IMG/VR virus record: IMGVR_UViG_3300013306_000044
Coordinates: 1-32,150 of that record
DNA length: 32,150 nt
Source: a virus
Direction: 5' to 3' (one strand)
Both the position numbers and the translations under genes were made by a program. Of the stretch, positions 6,330 through 12,941 are shown piece by piece. Every line of letters starts with the position of its first letter. Position 1 is the first letter of the stretch. The notes beneath the pieces are model-generated. The model did not search any database. It worked only from the letters and a program-made list of their open reading frames with translations, and was not told where the DNA came from.

Positions 6330-6561
6330 TATGTAATTTCATGCAGTCCTGTGCGTGTGTATGCAGGGGAGTCGAGGGCAGTTTCAGACTCCGAACCAAA
6401 AGTCAAGCACCCAACTGAATCAGTTTCGAGGCGCCGGCGAAGGCCGGAATGGGGCGCGGTTCGACATACTCTGACGGACCCATGTTTTTCCCCCATGAAC
6501 TCGTTCTGGTTTTGGCCGATCCCAAAAAATCGCGCGTGCATTTTTCGCCCAGGGGCGTCGG

Positions 6562-6576
6562 TGTAGAGTTCTCCCA
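6562..6576 (+). promoter_or_regulatory. -10 element giving a leaderless mRNA for the HTH gene
   Basis: TG (6562-6563) is followed directly by TAGAGT (6564-6569), then six bases, then ATG at 6576. With normal spacing transcription would begin at the A of the start codon. No ribosome site is present upstream (TTCTCCC), which fits leaderless translation. No convincing -35 is seen. Confidence 0.5.
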
Positions 6577-6914
6577 TGCCCTACAAATCAGAGAAGGCCG
6601 GCCCGATCCAGCCCGCCGATGACCGCCGCCGCAAGCTCACCGACGCCCAGCGCGAGGAGGTGCGCGAGCAGCACGCCCAGGGAGCCAGCCAGCGCCAGCT
6701 CGCCACCCACTTCGGCGTCTCGCGCCGGCTCATCGGCTTCATCCTGGACCCGGCCAAGGAAGCCGCCGCCAAGGCTGCCTACATCGAGCGCCGCAAGGAC
6801 GGGCGCTACTACGATCCGGCCAAGCACACCGAGCAGATACGCCGCCACCGCCGGCACAAGCACCAGCTGCTGAAAGAGGGCAAGCTGGGCGCGCGGGAGG
6901 ATGGGACCGAGTAA
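6576..6914 (+). CDS. HTH DNA-binding protein (112 aa)
   Basis: A resolvase/transposase-type helix-turn-helix spans residues about 20-58: a KLTDAQREEVREQHAQG-type first helix, then SQRQLATHFGVSRRLIGFI as turn and recognition helix. A very basic C-terminal half follows (RRHRRHKHQLLK). The protein should bind DNA, probably as a transcription regulator or recombination accessory factor. There is no catalytic domain. It is the first gene of the long early operon and appears to be made from a leaderless transcript, which is unusual among its neighbours. It is a candidate for the factor acting on the phage operators, but the HTH class does not prove this. Confidence 0.7.
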   Translation: MPYKSEKAGPIQPADDRRRKLTDAQREEVREQHAQGASQRQLATHFGVSRRLIGFILDPAKEAAAKAAYIERRKDGRYYDPAKHTEQIRRHRRHKHQLLKEGKLGAREDGTE

Positions 6915-7010
6915 AAGGGAAATTTCGCATTTCGGGCGCCCGGGGTCTTCCTTACTAGGTTGATGTGTATTACGCTGGTCCTACACACCCACACAACCAA
7001 GGAGCGAGCA

Positions 7011-7436
7011 ATGAGCATCGAGCACGTCAAGGCATTCCCCGCAGCGCAGGAGAAGCCCGAGCGCCCGGGGCCGGTAGTTACCGACGCCGACCGCTGGGCG
7101 AAGGACCGGGACCAGCCCCTCAAGGTCACCCTCAGCAGCTCGGCCAACATGTCCAGCACCCAGAACCTCACGCTGGCCGAGGCCACCTCCCTGCGGGACC
7201 AGCTCAATGACCGGCTCGGAGCGCCGGGTGCGCGGGCGACGGTCTCCAGCGATGAGGACACCATCGAGGCCCAGGTCATCCTCATTCTCGACGGCAAGGT
7301 GGTGGTCCAGGACATCCAGACCATCGCCAAGGGCTGCTACAGCCTGGACATCACGCTCAACCCCAAGGACTGCTGCACCGAACCGGCGCCGGCAACGGGC
7401 GGGCTCACGCGCGGAGACGGGCCGGCGTTCGCATGA
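7011..7436 (+). CDS. Hypothetical early protein (141 aa)
   Basis: The function is unknown. ATG 7011 follows AAGGAGCGAGCA, a good ribosome site; an earlier in-frame start at 6960 lacks one. The N-terminus is rich in P/E/D. The central part is beta-type (PLKVTLSSSANMSS; AEATSLRDQLNDRL; QVILILDGKVVVQD) and near the C-terminus there is an adjacent Cys-Cys pair (PKDCCTE). It reads as a small alpha/beta domain. The next gene starts in an ATGA overlap. Confidence 0.6.
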   Translation: MSIEHVKAFPAAQEKPERPGPVVTDADRWAKDRDQPLKVTLSSSANMSSTQNLTLAEATSLRDQLNDRLGAPGARATVSSDEDTIEAQVILILDGKVVVQDIQTIAKGCYSLDITLNPKDCCTEPAPATGGLTRGDGPAFA

Positions 7437-7777
7437 ACATCACCCGTGACAGCCCCCGTGAGGTCCACACCCACTCGCGCAGCATCGACTTCGAGGGCCG
7501 GGAGCCCGAGGCCTACAACGGCTACACCCACCACGGCAAGCTGTGGATTCCCACCCACGCCTACGCCGAATGGCGGCACGGCCAGCCCATCGAGCAGATC
7601 AGCGTCAACGGCAACATCCTGAAGAAGGACGGCACCCCTGGCCAGAACCGGGGCACCCAGCGGTACTGCACCCCGGCGCACCAGAGCTGGGACACCAAGT
7701 ACGGCCACAACGCCCCCGCATGGCTGCTCGAACTGTTCGCTGATTCCGCCCACACCACACAGGAGGCCGGCAAGTGA
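7433..7777 (+). CDS. Hypothetical early protein (114 aa)
   Basis: The function is unknown. The ATG at 7433 overlaps the upstream TGA. It is rich in His, Tyr, Trp and Gly (AYNGYTHHGKLWIPTHAYAE; APAWLLELFA), which suggests a compact soluble domain, possibly metal-binding through its many histidines. There is no Cys pair and no known catalytic motif. Its stop overlaps the GTG of the next gene. Confidence 0.6.
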   Translation: MNITRDSPREVHTHSRSIDFEGREPEAYNGYTHHGKLWIPTHAYAEWRHGQPIEQISVNGNILKKDGTPGQNRGTQRYCTPAHQSWDTKYGHNAPAWLLELFADSAHTTQEAGK

Positions 7778-8121
7778 TCCCCTACCAGCCGGACACCCAG
7801 TTCATGCGCGGCGAGGAGCAGGAAGCCCTCGTTGCCATCTTCAATGAGGCATACACCTACACCCCGGGCGTTCGCCTCAACCTGGCCAACCGCATCATCG
7901 CCGCCGGCTTCCACAGGACCGCGCCCCGCAAGGTCACCCGCACCCAGCTCTGGAGCTACTTCCTGGAGACCGTGCTGCTCGGCATCTGCGCCCACACGGT
8001 CTTCGGCGCCGGGCTGATGCTCGTGCACGGAGCGCTCGTGGCCCTGACCCTCGGCTCGCTGCTCACCTGGGTGGGCGGGCTCATCATCAACGCCGGCATC
8101 GACAAGGAGGCCCGGAAGTGA
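7774..8121 (+). CDS. Two-helix membrane protein (115 aa)
   Basis: GTG 7774 has AGGAGG seven bases upstream, placed inside the end of the preceding gene. The N-terminal 55 residues are soluble. Two hydrophobic segments follow (about 62-83, YFLETVLLGICAHTVFGAGL, and 86-108, GALVALTLGSLLTWVGGL) with a short basic tail (KEARK). It should sit in the cytoplasmic membrane with the N-terminus inside. Two-helix proteins can be holins, but holins are normally in the lysis cassette beyond the tail genes. An early membrane protein might instead act in superinfection exclusion. The function is undetermined. Confidence 0.6.
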   Translation: MIPYQPDTQFMRGEEQEALVAIFNEAYTYTPGVRLNLANRIIAAGFHRTAPRKVTRTQLWSYFLETVLLGICAHTVFGAGLMLVHGALVALTLGSLLTWVGGLIINAGIDKEARK

Positions 8122-8393
8122 CCGAGAACCCGCACATCTCCAACGCGCAGGACTGGCAGCACGGCGAGGAGCAGCCCTCGACCTTCGCTCTCCAGAACGC
8201 CCAGATCGAAGCCACCCTCGCCGTGGCCTGGGAGACTGCCCGGCTGGCCGATGAGCAGCGCACCGCCAACCTCATCGCCGTCGAGCAGGGCCAGTACGCC
8301 GCGTTCATGGGCGGGTGCCTCAACGAGGAGGGCCGCGTCATCTGGGAGAACGCAGGCGGGCAGTTGCTCGACCGGCTGGGCCTGCGGCCATGA
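8118..8393 (+). CDS. Hypothetical early protein (91 aa)
   Basis: The function is unknown. GTG 8118 follows AAGGAGG and overlaps the previous stop. The protein is helical and Ala/Gln/Glu-rich (QNAQIEATLAVAWETARLAD), with no Cys or membrane segment. It lies in the run of overlapped genes of the early operon. Confidence 0.55.
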   Translation: MTENPHISNAQDWQHGEEQPSTFALQNAQIEATLAVAWETARLADEQRTANLIAVEQGQYAAFMGGCLNEEGRVIWENAGGQLLDRLGLRP

Positions 8394-8527
8394 TGTCCGA
8401 GGGCCAGGTCCGCGTACTGCTGGCCACGCTGAAAGGCAACCTGGACAAAAGCGCGAACAACACCCAGGCGCTTGCCTTCTCCGGCGGGGTTGCAGCGCTG
8501 GAGATGGTGCTGGAGGAGAACCCATGA
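8390..8527 (+). CDS. Small hypothetical protein (45 aa)
   Basis: Two consecutive ATG codons (8390 and 8393) lie over the stop of the upstream gene; I take the first. The product is a short amphipathic protein (SEGQVRVLLATLKGNLDKSA; GVAALEMVLEENP) of unknown function. Its TGA overlaps the start of the next gene, which supports it as a real link in the coupled operon. Confidence 0.5.
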   Translation: MMSEGQVRVLLATLKGNLDKSANNTQALAFSGGVAALEMVLEENP

Positions 8528-9036
8528 GAGGGGATTCGGGGCCGTGGGCACAGCCGGAGCCGGAAGTCGGCGCCCCCGAGTCCCGCTACTGCAAGCGGTG
8601 CGATGTGGACCTGCCGAAGCACCGGGACCGCGAGCTCTGCAACGACTGCGAGGGGCTTGACCAGTTCCACCCGGGCGGCAGCCACGGCGGCGGGTTCCTT
8701 CCCGTCGATCCGGCCTATGAAGTCTTCCTCCACTTCGCCCGCCGCCCGAACGAGGACCGCACCATCGCCACGCTCGACGCGCTGAAGATGCCCTACCGCA
8801 CCTACACCGCGAAGAACGATCCGCTGGAGGTCGAGTACGCCAGGGGCCTCCCCTACGTGGGCGGCGACGGCGAGTACCCCATCGTGCTCATCACCTCCCA
8901 CGGCAAGCCCATCGAATGGTGGCGGGGCTTCGACCTCGCCGCACTCAACGCCATCCCCGCCGCGCGAGCGGCAGCAACCGCCCCACCCACCGAGGCCCAC
9001 CCAGGTGTGCCAACACACCAGGAGGACGCAGCGTGA
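8524..9036 (+). CDS. Zinc ribbon fused to a thioredoxin/NrdH-like domain without CxxC (170 aa)
   Basis: ATG 8524 overlaps the previous stop. Residues 23-42 form a four-cysteine zinc site (CKRC and CNDC). Residues about 66-145 resemble the glutaredoxin/NrdH fold: strand (YEVFLHF), helix (TIATLDALKMPYRTY), a probable cis-proline at 119 before a strand (YPIVLIT), and the closing GF plus helix (WWRGFDLAALNAI). Where NrdH has its CxxC redox pair, this protein has RRPNED, so it cannot do classical dithiol chemistry. The C-terminus is a Pro/Ala-rich tail. The role is unknown; it may bind a partner or nucleotide rather than act as a reductase. It sits just before the methyltransferase. Confidence 0.6.
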   Translation: MRGDSGPWAQPEPEVGAPESRYCKRCDVDLPKHRDRELCNDCEGLDQFHPGGSHGGGFLPVDPAYEVFLHFARRPNEDRTIATLDALKMPYRTYTAKNDPLEVEYARGLPYVGGDGEYPIVLITSHGKPIEWWRGFDLAALNAIPAARAAATAPPTEAHPGVPTHQEDAA

Positions 9037-9764
9037 CCCCCAAGATACTCGACCTGTTCTGCGGCGCCGGTGGCGCCGGAATGGGCTACAAGCAGGCAGG
9101 CTTCGCGCCCTACGGCGTGGACATCGAGCCGCAGCCGGACTACCCCGGGGCCTTCCACCAGGGGGACGCCATCATGGCGCTACAGCTCCTCATCGTAGGC
9201 AAGGGCATCGAGTTCACCCACCCGGACGGCACCGTCGAGGTGCTGACCCTGGCCGACATCGCCGGAATCCACGCGAGCCCGCCCTGCCAGGCGTCCAGCG
9301 CGCTGACCAAGGGCACCAACAAGGGCAAGGTTTACCTGAACCTCATCCCTGCCACCCGGTCTCTGCTGAAGCAGCAGGACAAGCCCACCGTGATCGAGAA
9401 CGTCCAGGGCTCAGACCTGCGCCGCGACTTCACTCTGTGCGGCGAGATGTTCGGGCTCGGCGTCCTCCGGCACAGGTACTTCGAGGTCTCTGGCTTCAAA
9501 ACGACGCCGATAGACCACCAGCCCCACCGGGGCCGCGTGGCAGGTTGGCGCCACGGTGAGTGGTTCGACGGGCCATATTTCGCTGTGTATGGCGACGGCG
9601 GCGGCAAGGGCAGTGTCGCCCAGTGGCAGGAGGCCATGGGCATCCACTGGACGGACAACCGGAAATCCATAGCGGAAGCGATTCCGCCTGCCTACACCCG
9701 CTTTTTGGGGAAGCAGATCATGCGGGAAATCACCGCCACTATCACAAAGGAGCAAGCAGCATGA
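9033..9764 (+). CDS. DNA (cytosine-5) methyltransferase (243 aa)
   Basis: This enzyme transfers a methyl group from S-adenosylmethionine to C5 of cytosine in a specific DNA sequence. Motif I (DLFCGAGGAGMGY, residues 7-19) binds SAM. Motif IV (PPCQ, 83-86) contains the catalytic Cys85. Motif VI is ENV (122-124), motif VIII is RHR (146-148), and the C-terminal AEAIPPAYTRFLGKQI corresponds to motif X. It is short for the family, so the target-recognition region between VIII and X is small. GTG 9033 has AGGAG eight bases upstream and overlaps the previous stop. No restriction endonuclease is nearby, so it is an orphan, probably protecting phage DNA from host restriction. Confidence 0.88.
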   Translation: MTPKILDLFCGAGGAGMGYKQAGFAPYGVDIEPQPDYPGAFHQGDAIMALQLLIVGKGIEFTHPDGTVEVLTLADIAGIHASPPCQASSALTKGTNKGKVYLNLIPATRSLLKQQDKPTVIENVQGSDLRRDFTLCGEMFGLGVLRHRYFEVSGFKTTPIDHQPHRGRVAGWRHGEWFDGPYFAVYGDGGGKGSVAQWQEAMGIHWTDNRKSIAEAIPPAYTRFLGKQIMREITATITKEQAA

Positions 9765-10024
9765 TCGGCACACCAGCCAAGACCTACATCCGAACCATCC
9801 CCAAGAGCGCCGGCTGGACACTTCCCAACGGCCTCACAGGGGTGGGCGAGCAGTTCTTCGAGCTCACCAACATCCCGTGGAAGGACCAACAGGCAATCCG
9901 CGAGGAGCTTGACGCCTTGGGCTTCTACGTCCAGGACATCCACTTCTCCGACCCCATGCCCATCCAGGTGGGCCTCGAAATCCGCCAGCGTTACGAAGCA
10001 GAGCAGAAGGAGCAGCAGAAATGA
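9761..10024 (+). CDS. Hypothetical early protein (87 aa)
   Basis: The function is unknown. ATG 9761 overlaps the methyltransferase stop and follows AAGGAG. It is a compact mixed alpha/beta protein (TYIRTIPKSAGWTLPNG; AIREELDALGFYVQDIHFS) ending in a charged helix (EIRQRYEAEQKEQQ). Being coupled to both neighbours, it may work with the methyltransferase or the phosphoesterase, but this is only context. Confidence 0.6.
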   Translation: MIGTPAKTYIRTIPKSAGWTLPNGLTGVGEQFFELTNIPWKDQQAIREELDALGFYVQDIHFSDPMPIQVGLEIRQRYEAEQKEQQK

Positions 10025-10461
10025 GCACGGGAATCGCTATCGTTTGGCCGGCATGGTTCCTCGGGAGCACCGATGAGCAGCTGCACTGTACGGCGCTGTT
10101 CCTCGGGGACACCGAGACCACCACCTTCCGCCGGGACCACATCGAGCGCGTTCTGCGCTGGATGGGTCCGAATCCCGGCCCCTGCCGCGTCACCGGCCCT
10201 GACCTGTTCGGCAGGGAGAAGAACGTCCCCGTTCTGACCATCGAGCACCCCGACCTTCAAAGCGAACATGACTGGCTGACCCGCCAGCTGCAGGCCTACG
10301 GCATCGTCAGCCCCTCGGAGTTCGGCTTCAACCCCCACGTCACCATCGCCAAGGAAGCGGCCAAGCCCTACTTCCCCCACTTCATCCAGCTGGAGTCCCC
10401 CGTGCTCTGGTGGGGCGATGACAGGCCGATCCACAGCAAGCACCAGAGGGCAGCCGCATGA
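10021..10461 (+). CDS. 2H phosphoesterase (LigT/2'-5' RNA ligase-like, 146 aa)
   Basis: Two HxT motifs mark the 2H superfamily: HCTALFLG at residues 22-29 and PHVTIAK at 105-111, with His22/Thr24 and His106/Thr108 as the predicted catalytic pairs. The family hydrolyses cyclic or 2'-5' phosphodiester bonds in RNA ends, tRNA-splicing products, or cyclic oligonucleotides. In phages, 2H enzymes include tRNA/RNA-end processing factors and the anti-CBASS nuclease Acb1. Length is normal for a single-domain 2H protein. It starts in an ATGA overlap and is followed by another, in the middle of the early operon, a suitable timing for an anti-defence enzyme. The substrate cannot be told from sequence. 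Confidence 0.78.
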   Translation: MSTGIAIVWPAWFLGSTDEQLHCTALFLGDTETTTFRRDHIERVLRWMGPNPGPCRVTGPDLFGREKNVPVLTIEHPDLQSEHDWLTRQLQAYGIVSPSEFGFNPHVTIAKEAAKPYFPHFIQLESPVLWWGDDRPIHSKHQRAAA

Positions 10462-10760
10462 GCGGCTTCCTGCAGGTAGTCCCCAGGGACGGCTTCATCA
10501 TCCACGCAGTCCCCGCCGACAGGCGGCGCTCCGGTCTTTGGGGCCAGTACATCTGGGGACCACCTGTTTGCAAGCGGATTCGGGGCCGTGACAACCAAGG
10601 CTTACCCAACCTCCGGCTCCAGTTCGCTGACTGGGCCAACGACAAGGAGACGGCCAAGCCCTTCAGCCGCAACCCGGAGGACTTCAACCTGACCAGCGGC
10701 TCCAGGCGCATCTGCGGGCACTGCGCCAAGCACATCACGGACCTGGAGGACCAGAAATGA
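10458..10760 (+). CDS. Hypothetical protein with C-terminal CxxC (100 aa)
   Basis: The function is unknown. It starts in an ATGA overlap with the 2H gene. The N-terminal part is beta-type and Trp/Gly-rich (RRSGLWGQYIWGPPVCKRIR). The C-terminal part has CGHC near residue 86; with Cys38 this could form part of a metal site. A basic character overall (RRR, KRIRGR) suggests nucleic-acid contact. Next gene overlaps. Confidence 0.55.
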   Translation: MSGFLQVVPRDGFIIHAVPADRRRSGLWGQYIWGPPVCKRIRGRDNQGLPNLRLQFADWANDKETAKPFSRNPEDFNLTSGSRRICGHCAKHITDLEDQK

Positions 10761-10897
10761 CCCTCCAGGACATCCTGAACGCGGTCCCAGCGCCCAAAGT
10801 GCTCACGATCCGGGACTTGGAAGACCTCGATGACGCCGGTTTGAGGGCTGTCCATGAGGCTTCAGGCCCTGTAAACTCGGGGAATGAAGCGGCTTAG
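10757..10897 (+). CDS. Small acidic hypothetical protein (46 aa)
   Basis: ATG 10757 overlaps the upstream TGA; the frame ends with TAG at 10895-10897. The product is acidic and helical (TIRDLEDLDDAGLRAVHEA). It is too short to classify. The start of the next gene lies inside its last codons (14-base overlap), continuing the coupled pattern. Confidence 0.5.
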   Translation: MTLQDILNAVPAPKVLTIRDLEDLDDAGLRAVHEASGPVNSGNEAA

Positions 10898-11222
10898 ACG
10901 GGGCGACACCACCCTCGAAATCGACGCGGGTGGTGTCCCTCGGGACGCAAGGGGCCACCGGACGGACAGATCGGCGGTCTACGCTGAGGGCAAGCGCCTC
11001 TGGCGTGACGATGAGCGCCGCTTCGCCCTCGGTGAGCGCGTCCGGGCCATCAAGGTGTGGCACCGGATGGAGCACGGCGAGTGTGGCACCATTATGGTGA
11101 TCGAGCAGTCCACCCAGCGCGACTACTACGTCCTCCCCGACAGCCTGTTCCGCCAGTTCATGCGAAAACGCTCCGGCGAGTTCCTGTCCCGGATGCCCGA
11201 ACACTACCTGGAGCCCGAATAG
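10884..11222 (+). CDS. Hypothetical basic protein (112 aa)
   Basis: The function is unknown. ATG 10884 lies in the end of the preceding gene, with GGGGA just upstream. The N-terminus is basic (KRLRRGDTTLEID). The middle is strand-rich (LGERVRAIKVWHRMEHGECG, TIMVIEQST, YYVLPDSLF), a small barrel-like pattern. It is the last gene of the early operon and is followed by the terminator at 11242-11282. Confidence 0.6.
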   Translation: MKRLRRGDTTLEIDAGGVPRDARGHRTDRSAVYAEGKRLWRDDERRFALGERVRAIKVWHRMEHGECGTIMVIEQSTQRDYYVLPDSLFRQFMRKRSGEFLSRMPEHYLEPE

Positions 11223-11241
11223 CGTAGCCTTGAAAGATAAC

Positions 11242-11282
11242 ACCAGCCCCCTCTGGCCTAGCCAAGGGGCTGGTTTTCTTTT
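11242..11282 (+). terminator. Terminator of the early operon
   Basis: ACCAGCCCC (11242-11250) pairs with GGGGCTGGT (11266-11274), followed by TTTCTTTT (11275-11282). It separates the rightward early operon from the convergent integrase gene. Confidence 0.8.
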
Positions 11283-11293
11283 GCCCTCAAAAA

Positions 11294-11343
11294 GTAGTCA
11301 GTTTGAAGGCAGCTACGTCCACAGATGCACTCAAACTGGCTAC
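11294..11343. other. attP: Candidate attP site for the serine integrase
   Basis: GTAGTCAGTTTGA (11294-11306) and TCAAACTGGCTAC (11331-11343) are 13-bp inverted arms with one mismatch, set so the whole is 50 bp, the usual size of a large-serine-integrase attP. Six of the twelve inner position pairs are also symmetric, so the dyad extends imperfectly toward a centre at 11318/11319 (sequence ACGTCC around it). It lies directly at the 3' end of the integrase gene and overlaps its stop codon, a typical place for attP. The crossover dinucleotide cannot be fixed by eye. Confidence 0.6.
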
Positions 11344-12740
11344 TCCCAGACCGCATGGACCGTGATGGCCCTCTTGCCGCCGGATGGCCCGTTTTCCCAG
11401 TCGTGGAGCTGGATTTTCGAGACCAGCCGGCTCAGAATCTCCCGTTTGACCCTCGCCGGCATTGCCGCCCAGGATTCCAGCAGCTGGGGCACGATCTGGG
11501 CCGGCTTCACGGTCGAGTTGACCTCCAGGAGCCTCAAACGCGCTTCCGCTGTCGATTTTTCCTCGGCCAGCTTGGCTTTCAGGCGCTCGTAGACCTCCGT
11601 GGAGACCTCGCCGTCGAGGTATTTGACCGTCAGGGTGTCGATCCGGGTCTGGTTTTTGGACAGATCGGAGCGCAACTGCCCCGCCTTGCGCTCCGTGCCG
11701 GAGGCCTTGGGAGGCTCGACGGCGGCGGCTTTGGAGTTGATTTCCGCCGCGATATGGCTCAACCATGCTAAAACGGCCTTCTCGACGTAGGGCGCCGACA
11801 CCGTGGTGGCCGTGTGGCTGCCCTTCTGCTGCGCCTTGGTGCAGACGTAGCGCATGTAGCGCACCCCGTTGGCCTTCTGGACCGTGGAGCCGCCCATGCT
11901 GCCTCCGCAGTGGCACCGCAGGAGCCCGGAGTAGGCGTAGTCGGAGGCCTCGGCGCGGGTCCGCGTGCTCCGGGAGTCACGGCGGGCGCGGTACTGCAGC
12001 CACTCGACCTCGGAGATGACCGCCTCGTGGGCGCCCCGGATAAGCTCGCCCTTGCTCCAGACGTACCCGGCGCCGAAGCCCCGGTCCAGAATCCTCCTCA
12101 GTGTGCCCAGGCCCCAGCCGGCTTCCGGCTCGAAGCCCTCGGAGACCGCGTAGGCTGCCAGCTCCTTGAACGTTGCCCCGGCAGTGAAGCGAAGGTAGAG
12201 CTCGCGCAGGACAGGGGCGCTGGCCTCGTCAGGGACATATCCGCCGGCCTTGGTGTAGGCGTAGCCGAAGCGCGGCAGCCCGTGGTGGGGCAGCCCGTTG
12301 CGCAGCCGGCGGGCGTGCGTCTCCCTCCAGGTGTCCCCGATCCTCTCCGACTCGAAGGCGGCGAACTCGGTGAGCATCCCGCGCGCGAGCCGTCCGGTGG
12401 CGGTGGACACGTCGATGGCCTCGGTGGCGCTCTCGATCCGCCCGCCGGCTGTCTCCACGCGGTCAGCGGCCACGGCCCAGTCGAGCCGGGAGCGACTGAG
12501 GCGGCTCCACTTCCAGAGCAGGATGACATCGGCCTGCTTGCCCTCCACCAGGTCCATGACGCGCTGGACGCCGGGACGGTTCCAGGTGCGCCCGGAGATG
12601 CCGGGGTCTGCCTCGACGGCCACCACGTCGTAGCCCTGCGAGACGGCATAGGTCCGGCAGGCCTGCTCTTGGAGCTCCAAGGAGATTGACTCCTCCTTGT
12701 AGGTGCTTTGGCGTAAATACAGGGCTGCGCGGGGCTTCAT
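11340..12740 (-). CDS. int: Large serine recombinase/integrase (466 aa)
   Basis: This enzyme integrates the phage at attB and, with a directionality factor, excises it. The resolvase domain comes first: YLRQS with catalytic Ser12, DPGISG (45-50), WSRLSRSRLD (78-87) with the conserved arginines, and FESER (129-133). The recombinase domain follows (LPHHGLPRFGY, 150-160), then a zinc ribbon with CHC (276-278) and Cys300, then a coiled-coil C-terminal region (about 340-420). Length is normal for the family. ATG 12740 has no ribosome site, but TAGAAT lies exactly six bases upstream, predicting a leaderless mRNA. It is transcribed against the early operon; its last codon and stop are inside the putative attP. 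No excisionase is recognised. Confidence 0.93.
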   Translation of the reverse strand: MKPRAALYLRQSTYKEESISLELQEQACRTYAVSQGYDVVAVEADPGISGRTWNRPGVQRVMDLVEGKQADVILLWKWSRLSRSRLDWAVAADRVETAGGRIESATEAIDVSTATGRLARGMLTEFAAFESERIGDTWRETHARRLRNGLPHHGLPRFGYAYTKAGGYVPDEASAPVLRELYLRFTAGATFKELAAYAVSEGFEPEAGWGLGTLRRILDRGFGAGYVWSKGELIRGAHEAVISEVEWLQYRARRDSRSTRTRAEASDYAYSGLLRCHCGGSMGGSTVQKANGVRYMRYVCTKAQQKGSHTATTVSAPYVEKAVLAWLSHIAAEINSKAAAVEPPKASGTERKAGQLRSDLSKNQTRIDTLTVKYLDGEVSTEVYERLKAKLAEEKSTAEARLRLLEVNSTVKPAQIVPQLLESWAAMPARVKREILSRLVSKIQLHDWENGPSGGKRAITVHAVWE

Positions 12741-12746
12741 GAGGCC

Positions 12747-12752
12747 ATTCTA
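12747..12752 (-). promoter_or_regulatory. -10 element of the integrase, leaderless
   Basis: On the minus strand TAGAAT (12752-12747) is followed by GGCCTC and then the integrase ATG. The six-base gap equals that at the HTH gene (6576) and the adaptor gene (20476), so transcription should begin at the start codon. No good -35 is seen. Confidence 0.5.
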
Positions 12753-12803
12753 AATCCGGCGTCAAGAGGGTCTTGCCCTTTATTTTGGTCTGGTGTAGGT
12801 TTG

Positions 12804-12817
12804 CTTTTACACACCGA
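12804..12817 (-). repeat. 14-mer of the int/terminase control pair (copy 1)
   Basis: On the minus strand this reads TCGGTGTGTAAAAG, identical to 13454-13467 on the plus strand. In both copies GTGTG plus two bases precede it. Copy 1 points toward the integrase, copy 2 toward the small terminase, so the two flank the RNA locus as an inverted pair. It may be a shared operator or activator site. Confidence 0.6.
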
Positions 12818-12837
12818 GGCACACGGAGGAGAGCAAG

Positions 12838-12933
12838 ATGGCGAAGACCAAAGAGCAGGCCACCCAGGAGGCTGCCGAAGTCTTCGCACACTGGCTCTCG
12901 ACTCCGACCGAGGAGGGCCGGCAAGCGGCCTAG
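12838..12933 (+). CDS. Micro-ORF (31 aa)
   Basis: ATG 12838 follows GGAGGAGAGCAAG, one of the best ribosome sites in the window. The frame ends with TAG at 12931-12933. The product is a short helix-forming peptide (KEQATQEAAEVFAHWLSTP) with no known relative. It lies between the divergent integrase start and the structured RNA locus, and would be the first element of the RNA transcript. It could be a real small protein or a translated leader. Confidence 0.5.
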   Translation: MAKTKEQATQEAAEVFAHWLSTPTEEGRQAA

Positions 12934-12941
12934 ACAGAATT

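Larger units (their letters stand above)
5735..6575. other. Non-coding stretch with repeats and dyads (841 bp)
   Basis: Open frames here give Cys/Arg/Pro-rich translations, lack ribosome sites and start inside or beside a terminator, so I call no gene. The left part (5735-6060) repeats GGGGAGC at 5854, 5871, 5964 and 5998 (plus once in the terminator) and the 12-mer GGGGAGCGCAGG at 5854 and 5998. The right part (6100-6340) is richer in A+T and holds three dyads. Possible roles are replication origin, regulatory RNA or recombination target. The sequence does not decide between them. Confidence 0.5.

Noticed and set aside
7774-8121. Holin
   Set aside because: Two membrane helices fit, but the gene is in the early operon and no endolysin is near, so I leave it as an unassigned membrane protein.
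11814-12689. 291-aa frame antisense to the integrase
   Set aside because: The integrase frame carries all family motifs. The antisense frame is a product of high third-position GC.
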